From: Pelargonium cotyledonis | Lineage: Eukaryota; Streptophyta; Magnoliopsida; Geraniales; Geraniaceae | Length of the DNA: 22,279 nt | Direction of reading: 5' to 3' | Assembly (NCBI GenBank): GCA_036897625.1 | Contig: JAYMTA010001030.1 | Location: forward strand, 1-22,279 | Shown here: positions 1 to 6,914 of the stretch, piece by piece | Position numbering within the stretch: the first letter of the stretch is position 1 | Layout of the letters: the number at the start of each line of letters is the position of its first letter | Translations under genes and position numbers: made by a program | Notes under the pieces: model-generated | The model's database searches: none | Told to the model about the DNA's origin: nothing | Seen by the model: the letters and a program-made list of their open reading frames with translations, nothing else

Positions 1-479
1 GATCTCATGCTTCAAATCACAACCATGACAGAAGAAGAATTGCTATTTAATTTCATGGAAGGACTACAACCGTGGGCAGCAAGAGAACTTCAACGTCGAT
101 CTGTGGGTAACATATTGAGACAACTCTAACCGTGGCTGAGTGCTTTGTAGGATTTGAAGAGGGACCTAAGCTCGAATCGTACATGGAGTATGAAGATTTT
201 GGTCATTTACAATGTGAAGATGCAGGCCTACACTGTGAGAGGAATTACAACAACTTTTAGCGGAAGAAGAAACAACGAAGAGGGAGGAAAAATAAACCAC
301 AAAGAGGTTGTTATGTTTGTGGTGGATAACATTGGATGAGGGACTGTCCAATGAAGGGAAGACTTGACAAATCTGTTGTCATGCTCAAGGTTGGAGAAGA
401 GGAAGTGGTATGCTTATGTGGCATGGAATTAAAGGATGCAAAGGAGCACCTTCCCGCAAGGAACTCATCCGTAAAAGAA

Positions 480-695
480 TCGGACAGCAAGTTTGTACAA
501 GACAATGAGTTTGTTATGCGAGGCAGCGAGCATAGTGCTCGAGGAAGGGAGTTTGCGCAGGACAGCGCGTATAGCACTCGAGGAAGAAAGATTACGCGAG
601 AAAGCGTGCATGGTGTACGAGGCAGCAAGCATGCGCAGAACAGCGCGCACGGTACACAAAGCTGTGGGCATGCGCATGATAACTTACAAGTTGTG
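480..695 (+). repeat. Degenerate 39-bp (13-residue) tandem repeat in the retrotransposon ORF
   Basis: Frame 3 shows successive 13-residue units: 480-518, 540-578 (RGREFAQDSAYST), 579-617 (RGRKITRESVHGV), 618-656 (RGSKHAQNSAHGT) and 657-695 (QSCGHAHDNLQVV). A shortened 7-residue unit lies at 519-539 (RGSEHSA). All unit lengths are multiples of three, so the frame is kept. Nucleotide identity between neighbours is visible but partial. The tract sits just after the zinc-knuckle region of the gag-only element. Its role is unknown. Confidence 0.75.
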
Positions 696-1353
696 CGAGT
701 CGTGGCAGAGCCAATCTGATGCTCGTATAGGAAGGCAACGGAAGCGGTCGCACGATCTGAAGTTGTACGGGAACAAATCCCATTTTTGAAAGAGGGTAAT
801 GCAAAAGGTCACAATGCGCAAGCTGAAGTTTTTGAAGTTGGAAGCTTGAAAACTCATGATGATGAGTTTGTGGATAGCCATGTTAATATAATGGCAGGTC
901 TGGGTGCAATCAGGGAGACCAAAGCTGGAAAAGAAGCTCATGTTTTTGTACTCGGAGGCGCACAAATTGTCCCAAGCAGCGAGCTCGTACCGGACATCGC
1001 ACAAGCGCGCAAGCCGAAGCAAAACAGCATGCGTAAGTTGAAGAGCATGCAGATTGCTCTTGTGGAGGAAAACATGCAACCTGTTCTTGAGGGGAAACTT
1101 GCTCCCATTCAACCTTCTCACGATGCAACGGAGAAGGAAGCAGAATCTGATTTGGTGCAGCAACATTCCACATGCTTGGGGGAAGACAAAGCAAAACTGG
1201 ATAGCGCACAGGTAATGCGCAAAAGTAAGAAGGAGGGGCTAAAATTGTTTAGCTCGGAAGTACAACAAGTTTATTCATCTTGGAGGGTATTATCTGCAGC
1301 ACCGAACAGCAGCGAGCAAGTATTAAGTGTAACGAGGGCATCACAAAAAATAG

Positions 1354-1364
1354 GTGGGGGAGAA
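1354..1364 (+). other. Polypurine tract of the retrotransposon
   Basis: The purine-rich run GGTGGGGGAGAA (the T apart) ends directly at the TGTCACGACC start of the LTR. This is the expected place for the plus-strand priming site of reverse transcription and marks the LTR as the 3' copy. Confidence 0.75.
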
Positions 1365-2288
1365 TGTCACGACCTGAGAGTTTGTGACCAAAATATCCGT
1401 CTGAGATCATGCGAGCGTATAAATTTCTTGCACGCCATCCATCCGAAGAGACACTCCTCGTACATCATCCATTCGGGGAGGCGGTTCCTTTCATATCTTG
1501 TGTATAATAAGGCAAAGGCAAGATGGCTCTTTGGATGGAAAGTGCCATAGAAAATGATATAGAGAAGCAGGTGATGTCCGTATAGTATGCTCCTTATAAA
1601 CAAGCTTGATTACACGGTGTTGTTCCAATCTTGAGTGCTAATGTGCTAAGCATGTGGTGGCATACTTCTTATGATCAACCATGAGGTGGAGACCAAGTTA
1701 ATCATCCATTCCATATAAGAATTCTTCATGGGATAGTGGCGGACAAAAGGCAAAGAAGGAAATGGAAAACAAGTAGGATGTGGCATCCTACTTCATGTGT
1801 GCCACGGTAATTATTGTTGATGATGTTCTTCAATATGGAGAAGGAGCTTACAAGCACATAGGACATGGAAGCATAAAGTGTCAAATGGCTATGAAAATCT
1901 TTTTAAGCTAAGAAACTCATAAGAAGGAGCTGTCCACACTATAAACAAATTCATGGCAGCAAGCATGAGGAGGACTGGAGAAGTAGGAGCTGTCCATTCA
2001 AGACTCATAGCTTAACTCTTAAGAATATGAAGCACAGAGGTGATTGTTAGGTGCTTTCTAATACTATAAATAAATTAGAATCAATTGTATAGGGGGGTGC
2101 TTAATTCCTTAGTTGTTTGTACATAATGTTTATGCAATGAAGAACAACGTTCCTCATATTTCCATCCTTCCATCATCCGTGTATTTTATTTAACCATTTC
2201 CTTCTAAAGGCTTACTTAGCTTAGCGGAAGTAGGATGTTTTGCTAAGTGTCGCACGTCCTCGCTCGGTTAAAATGCTCGGGGCGTACA
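1365..2288 (+). repeat. 3' long terminal repeat
   Basis: The LTR starts TGTCACGACC and ends CGTACA, giving the TG...CA termini. Its body shares many blocks with the minus-strand element at 4152-5426: the initial TGTCACGAC..GAGAG..GTGACC, a GTGGCATCCTACTTC block, GAGCTTACAAGCAC, GCAGCAAGCATGA, GGCTTACTTAG, and a CTCGGGGC-type end. A TATA-like CTATAAATAAA at 2064-2074 is a candidate promoter. The five bases after the end are GTATG; the matching target-site duplicate would lie upstream of the window. Confidence 0.75.
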
Positions 2289-2710
2289 GTATGGACTTCA
2301 AATTTATGAAAGTCTTTCTGTAGTCCAGTTAGAGACCATTCGATACAAACTTCTTCAGGCTAATTCATCTACTGAACCAGCATTGAATATCACATCAGAA
2401 CAGATACACAAACCAGAAAGTTAGCTCTACAACTACTTCAGTTCATAGTGGTGTGCCTCAAATTCTCCATATCACAAAATAGACAACCTTTCCCAGCGCT
2501 TCCAAGACATGAAATGATTTTCCCCATGTTTCAGCAAACATTTGGTTTTGATATAATATTATGGTTTAAAGTTCATAGAAAGCCATTAACTTTTTAGCTA
2601 AAGTGAATAGTTCAATCTTCATTTAAGCATACTAAAGCAGAACATGACAATACTTTTCTCTAATTAATCTAATTCCAACATATTTTCCTTTGATAAAGAA
2701 TGTGAATTAT
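2289..2710. other. Unassigned AT-rich spacer
   Basis: Lies between the end of the 3' LTR and the last recognisable bases of the ACS-like pseudogene. No coding match, RNA gene or repeat was recognised on either strand. It may be intron or downstream sequence of that pseudogene, but nothing in it shows this directly. Confidence 0.5.
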
Positions 2711-3425
2711 CACTTTCAACTGTGACGATCCATCAAAAAGCTGGTGAGTTGCAATTCTACTTATACTTAACTCGCAGCAACCACCATCTCTTCCCAAAAT
2801 GGCCTCCCTCGCATTCTCCGACAGCCATTCTCGAACCCAATCCAATGACAACTACAATGACAAACCAAAAGAAGATCATCTTTAAAAAATTCAAAATTCA
2901 TCACAACCCTCTATAACAAACCAATCCAGTATCAAAACTTGAGCTCACCTTGTTCTCGGCCAAGCCAAGCTGAATAATCCCATTCGGATTAACCTTTACG
3001 TCGTACGGATCCTCGGTGAACTTCTTCATTCCAATGTAGTACGCCTAGTCACTATTCTTCATAATCGAATTAGCACTGCTCGACACATGTGCCGGTCCAC
3101 TCGTTGCCCTCGTCGACAAAAGCCCCCGAGATGGGGACCGGTACAAACCAGTAGCCTCCACAACTTGGGCGCTGGACAACAACGCCGGTGAATCGGGCGC
3201 AGGGTGAGGTTTTGGATCAGAACGGTTCTGTTTGAGGTAGAGCTGGAGAAAGTAGAAGAGGACGCAAGGTATTACTGAGCCCAGCAAAAGACCCCCTCTA
3301 CCCTGGACGATTCCTTGGAGGGGCACTATGACCCTCATGGCAGCTCTACCGCCGGGGGCAGCGATTCTCTGGTTGTCTTCGTTGGAATCCGGGTTATGTG
3401 CGCGATACAATCGGGTCCGGGTCAT
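2711..3425 (-). pseudogene. 5' fragment of an ACS10/ACS12-like aminotransferase
   Basis: The minus strand reads from ATG at 3425: MTRTRLYRA..., then MRVIVPLQGIVQGRGG, a hydrophobic LGSVIPCVLFYFLQLYL segment, a Ser/Pro-rich linker, and YYIGMKKFTEDPYD..GIIQLGLAENK. This N-terminal layout is typical of ACS10/ACS12-type proteins, which resemble ACC synthase but are PLP aminotransferases in Arabidopsis. A GT donor follows at 2948, a 97-bp intron ends in AG at 2852, and exon 2 continues LSLDWVREWLSENAREAILG ... LSISRIATHQLFDG..QLKV to 2711. A TAG stop at 3045-3047 interrupts exon 1, and everything after exon 2, including the PLP-lysine domain, is missing. The retained intron argues for DNA-level duplication or in-place truncation rather than a processed copy. 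It lies between two LTR elements. Family assignment is strong; exact orthology is not settled. Confidence 0.82.
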
Positions 3426-3778
3426 ATTAACCTATTGAGCAGCAACATTGCGGTAATGGTTGAGCTCAGGTCGACGGGGCAAATGGGTACTTGGGTCGTC
3501 GGAATCAGATTACTGGTCTTTTAAAAAAAGACTAAATAAAAATCTGCTACCTGTGGCTGTGACAATTTGGTAGCAACTGCTTTTCTGGCCATTTTGTTCA
3601 CTGTCAGTTACTGGTGCATATCTGTTTCTAAATTCTAAAAGTTATGAGAATGTTCGTTGGGTTAAGCCACTGTTTAGTACGAGACTTGGTCAAATATATT
3701 TGAATAAGTATGCATCAATTTGTTGTATTAACGAAATATTTAAAAAGTACTTGACAGTTTGTAACATGATGCGAAAGT

Positions 3779-4140
3779 AATATTTTTATAACTGCTATGT
3801 GTTTAAGTAAATCAATTGACTCGTGTTACATGTAAGTTGAACATGTAGAATAAATGAATCACTCTCAATTACATATTCCATATTTAAATTGTTTTCAACT
3901 CTCCAAACAGATGCTAACATAGTATTTTTATAACTGCAATGTATTTAAGTTGATGAATCGACGTAGTACATGTAAGTTGAGCACGTAAAATAATTGGATC
4001 ACTCTCGATTCCGTACTCCATAAACAACATATTTGTAATACAATGTGTTACATGTAAGTTGAACATATAAAATAAGTGGATCACTCTCGATTGTTTCTAT
4101 ACTATATTGTTTCAGTTATTCCAAACTCCCCAAACTCATC
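3779..4140. repeat. Local array of about 142-bp repeats
   Basis: The core TACATGTAAGTTGA followed by a diverged tail ending GATCACTCTC(A/G)ATT occurs at about 3827, 3967 and 4048. In the first two copies it is preceded by a shared TTTTTATAACTGC(T/A)ATGT block (3783 and 3926). The first-to-second spacing is about 142 bp; copies two and three are shortened. No gene or known element was recognised here; the flanks (3541-3778) are AT-rich and featureless. Confidence 0.65.
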
Positions 4141-4151
4141 ATAGAGCAACA

Positions 4152-5426
4152 TGAAATGCCCCGGAGCTTCTTCCCAAGCTAATCGAGAAACGTCCGGCAC
4201 TTAGACTCGATGCGCACCCGCGTAGCGCCGTCTAAGTAAGCCTTACACCCACGAAGCCAAACCTTGGCAAGGAACCACTCCTTAAGGCAGCAACCTTTGC
4301 TACAACGCCACACTCAAGACCACTACGGATCACGAACCAGCAACTCTCGGTTGTCCGTACAAGTGTTGGGCATGTCCTCCATCCAAACACAAAGAGTGTG
4401 GAATGTTGGTGTTCACACAAAACACAATTACAACTTCCAAACTCAAAGGACAACAAGTATGGATGATGGGATTGAAATATGATCTTCTTCCAAGAGGAAT
4501 TCTTTTCATATATGGAAAGGGAATGTACAAACTTAGCTAATTACAAAGCACCAACTTAAACTAGCTAAAACATTCATCTTTCTCCAAGTACAACAAATGA
4601 AAATCTACTCTTTTATATACAATTGGTTGTCCTCCTAGCTTCATATCACTGTTTATTCTTCATTTCCTCAAGGATGGCAGCTCTTCATTGAAACAAATCA
4701 TGGTCCAATGGTCTTCAAGTCCTTCTTCATTAAGCCTTCTTTGGATAGGAAGAAGACAAGCACAACTTGACACCTCCACCTTAGCTAGAGTCCTTCTCAT
4801 GCTTCTTTGATTCCACTTCATGCTTGCTGCCCATGTTTGTTAATTTACAAGGACAATTACTCCTTAGACTTTCCTTAGCTTCAAAGGATCTTCATAACCA
4901 CTTGACACCTCAAGCTTCCAAGTCTTGCGTGCTTGTAAGCTCATTCCATTGATCATGGAAGATTGCCACTACAATCACCGTGGCTATCAAGAAGTAGGAT
5001 GCCACCTCCTATTTGTTGCCATTTTCTTCATTTGTCTTGTCCGCCACTTTCATATGAGAAGTACTCTTCATAAAATGGGTCATTGACTTGCTCTCCACCT
5101 CATGGTTTCATATAAGAAGCATGACACCTCCACCTTATGAACATAGTACCAAAATTGGCACACCACCGCGCCTCATGCTTGCTCATTTAATATACACAAG
5201 AAGCATGGTATATGGACAACACTTTGCTGCCCTAAATAATCCTCCATGGAACTTTCCATCTATAGATTCATCTTGCTAATGCCTTATGCCGATGTCCCGA
5301 TGAAAACCGCCTCGCCGGATAAATAACGTGCGAGAAGTGCATCCCCGGATGGCTCGTATGATTGAACCGCATACTTGCATGCGACTCCGGACGGATAACT
5401 TGGTCACGATCTCTCGAGTCGTGACA
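4152..5426 (-). repeat. Long terminal repeat (3' copy) of the minus-strand element
   Basis: Starts TGTCACGACT at 5426 and ends CGGGGCATTTCA at 4152. It shares ordered blocks with the LTR at 1365-2288 but is longer (1275 against 924 bp) and clearly diverged. A TATATAAA motif on the minus strand at 4612-4619 is a candidate LTR promoter. No conserved coding capacity was seen in this stretch. Confidence 0.7.
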
Positions 5427-5585
5427 TTCTTTCACACCCATTCCATGTGACATCCTCATCATATTTAAATCTTGAACAATACCTTTTGCTACCGCGGTTG
5501 ACTTCATTAGCATTGAAGAAATTCGCTGAGGCAACAAGTGCATCCCTACACACATCATTTGGTCACGAACTCTCGGGTCGTGACA
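4152..5585 (-). mobile_element. Internally deleted LTR retrotransposon, related to the first element
   Basis: Read on the minus strand, a TGTCACGACCCGAGAG LTR start lies at 5585, but only a short LTR piece follows (to about 5545). Next comes a remnant of the internal region (about 5530-5427) that reads ..VQDLNMMRMSHGMGVKECHD, similar to the pre-LTR end of the first element (..QVLSVTRASQKIGGGECHD). A purine-rich GGGTGTGAAAGAA then leads into a second LTR start at 5426. The bases flanking the two ends do not show a matching 5-bp target-site duplication, so the outer 5' end may be rearranged. Confidence 0.65.
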
Positions 5586-5683
5586 AATAGCTGAGTTCAC
5601 TTGTCAAGTTTCCAAGCCCAGCAAAAAGACTGGCCAAATACCCAAGCCCAACTGACAACTAAATCCCGACAGCCCAAAAAGTG

Positions 5684-5746
5684 TGTCTGAGCCCGGGGAC
5701 CTCTAGTGTGTGAGACTAGCGTGAGAACCGACTACACTACCCAGAC
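5684..5746 (-). pseudogene. tRNA-Val(CAC) relic without a T arm
   Basis: The minus strand begins GTCTGGG (5746-5740), followed by a D arm with AGTCGG, then an anticodon stem CTAGT/ACTAG around the seven-base loop CTCACAC, giving anticodon CAC. CTCAGAC (5691-5685) pairs with the first seven bases, with one G-T pair, and the next base is A as discriminator. Between the anticodon arm and the acceptor 3' strand only AGGTCCCCGGG remains, so the T loop (GGTTCGA-type) and half of the T stem are missing. The total is about 62 bases instead of about 73. It cannot fold as a normal tRNA and lacks the internal B box of the Pol III promoter. Confidence 0.75.
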
Positions 5747-6388
5747 AACTCTGTCATACATTGCCAATTTAAGTAATTTAAAAAAACTTGTACTGTGGAT
5801 AATGACAAAAATTGAAGTTCATGGACCCAATATACGGTCTGAAAATGGTACTGCAATGTGGGCCGACGACAACAATGAGGTAGGTCGCATTGAAATTCTC
5901 ACCAACTCAGCTAAAAGCCTGCTTGAGCTGTTGTCCATTTTCTGCGCCACAGACGACCCACAAATGGAAATCAACCAAGCTACGACCCATTTCGACCCAA
6001 CCCTTTTAACCCTATTTTATATTTGACTTTCATTACTATAGCCACTCACCACCCCCACCAACCATCACTGTCTTCCACTACTACACACTCACTTATTAAC
6101 CATAAACATCACTGCACTAATTCACCATCTTCAAAATATAACCGAGTAATGGTACAATTGGTGGTTCACCATTTGATTAAATACCGAATAAGACAACCTC
6201 TGCAACTTTTCCTATTCTTGTTCGACCCAACTTTTAAACATAAATAGTCATTACCGAATTATGAACTCTAAAGTTGACATCATCATCGTCATCATCAACC
6301 CCTTCTTGCTTTGTCCACAAACATTTTGAATTAAGGCTCAAATCTCAACCAATTTCGGGTAATTTTGTAATTAAATAATTATGTGGGA
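5747..6388. other. Spacer upstream of the TPX2-like gene
   Basis: AT-rich intergenic DNA. Open frames here (for example up to 6026 on the + strand) show no family resemblance and overlap the tRNA relic. A short imperfect CAT/CGT trinucleotide run lies at about 6280-6297. No gene was recognised. Confidence 0.5.
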
Positions 6389-6396
6389 ACACGTGT
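6389..6396. promoter_or_regulatory. Palindromic G-box / ABRE-type element
   Basis: ACACGTGT with the CACGTG core, about 220 bp upstream of the TATA box of the TPX2-like gene. bZIP and bHLH factors bind such cores. That it is used here is inference only. Confidence 0.4.
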
Positions 6397-6540
6397 CACA
6401 GTCCTTGGAGAAGTCAATGTCCCTTCCATGGCTTCTTCTATGCTTCCGCGAAATTTCGTTTTTGCCCTTTTATTCTGTTCCCAATTTTGAATTCCCTGAT
6501 CCGGGCCCCCCACGCTCCACCTACACCTGACAAACGAATA

Positions 6541-6551
6541 AAACCGTTAGG
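6541..6551 (-). promoter_or_regulatory. Mitosis-specific activator (MSA) element
   Basis: The minus strand reads CCTAACGGTTT, which fits the plant MSA consensus YCYAACGGYY bound by three-repeat MYB (MYB3R) factors that drive G2/M genes. It lies about 56 bp upstream of a TATA box and about 365 bp upstream of the ATG of a spindle gene, where such an element would be expected. Confidence 0.7.
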
Positions 6552-6606
6552 GGTATTCTTGCAGTTCTTTTAAATCTCAGTGGCAAGCTTTGGAACCGCC
6601 GAGAGT

Positions 6607-6612
6607 TATAAA
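6607..6612 (+). promoter_or_regulatory. TATA box of the TPX2-like gene
   Basis: TATAAA in the context GAGTTATAAACACTCC. It would place transcription start near 6640, leaving a leader of about 275 bases that contains the short uORF at 6800. Confidence 0.55.
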
Positions 6613-6799
6613 CACTCCCTGTCAGTGCTTAAAAGCTCGAACGCTACAGTGCGCACAACGAAATCTGCGTCGTTCCTCTGATTCGAAAAACCCGACCCAC
6701 ATTTCCAGAATTAGGGCTTGAATCGATCGAGCGCAGAGCCTCTGGGACTAGGACCAGAGATTCCTTGCAGAGAAATTTGAGAGGGAGAGTTCAGTGACA

Positions 6800-6829
6800 A
6801 TGGTGGAGTGTTCCGTCGTTTTCACGTGA
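6800..6829 (+). promoter_or_regulatory. Nine-codon upstream ORF in the 5' leader
   Basis: ATG at 6800 followed by eight more sense codons and TGA at 6827, in a different frame from the main start at 6915 and entirely upstream of it. If the transcript starts near 6640 this is the first AUG and could reduce translation of the main ORF. Its peptide has no recognised family. Confidence 0.55.
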
Positions 6830-6914
6830 AGCCAAGGACTCGCCATTGTTGAGAGAGAAGGATAAGGTTGAAGGGAGGGGAGAGAGAGAGCGAGAGGAGG
6901 AGTTGGAGGAAGAA

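Larger units (their letters stand above)
1..1364 (+). pseudogene. gag: Broken gag polyprotein with CCHC zinc knuckle
   Basis: The first block is open in frame 1 from base 1 to a stop at 127-129 and contains GLQPWAARELQRR, a hallmark of the C-terminal part of plant gypsy-type capsid domains. The match continues in frame 3 from about 132 (AECFVGFEEGPK), so a frameshift lies near 127-132. Stops follow at 258 and 327. The zinc knuckle is at 309-347: cysteines at 309, 318 and 345, histidine at 330, spacing CX2CX3HX4C, with the in-frame stop at 327 inside it and the continuation HWMRDCPMKG. Frame 3 then stays open to 717, and again from 720 through the polypurine tract into the LTR. The part after the knuckle (336-1364) has no recognisable enzyme domain and is hydrophilic and repeat-bearing. 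It acts, if at all, only as a relic of the particle-forming protein. Confidence 0.8.
1..2288 (+). mobile_element. Gag-only LTR retrotransposon, 5' part outside the window
   Basis: Seen: a decayed gag reading frame with a CCHC zinc knuckle (309-347), an open but repeat-rich stretch, a purine-rich tract (1354-1364) and directly after it a TG...CA long terminal repeat. Only about 1 kb separates the zinc knuckle from the polypurine tract, so protease, reverse transcriptase, RNase H and integrase are absent. Known: plant elements with gag but no pol are called TR-GAGs and depend on an autonomous partner for mobility. Inferred: this is the 3' half of one such Ty3/gypsy-related element. The 5' LTR and the start of gag lie outside the window. 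In-frame stops and a frameshift show it is inactive. Confidence 0.82.

Noticed and set aside
480..695. A CRISPR-like array
   Set aside because: Units are contiguous without spacers, diverged, and in frame inside a plant retrotransposon ORF.
311..804. Several minus- and plus-strand open frames of 60-105 codons over the repeat tract
   Set aside because: They are out-of-frame readings of the tandem repeat; only frame 3 on the + strand continues the zinc-knuckle frame.
5706..6026. A 106-codon + strand open frame
   Set aside because: It overlaps the tRNA-Val relic, has no recognisable domain and starts next to the relic by chance.
6846..6914. N-terminal extension of the TPX2-like protein
   Set aside because: The frame upstream of 6915 is open but begins with TTG, not ATG; the first ATG in that frame is at 6915.
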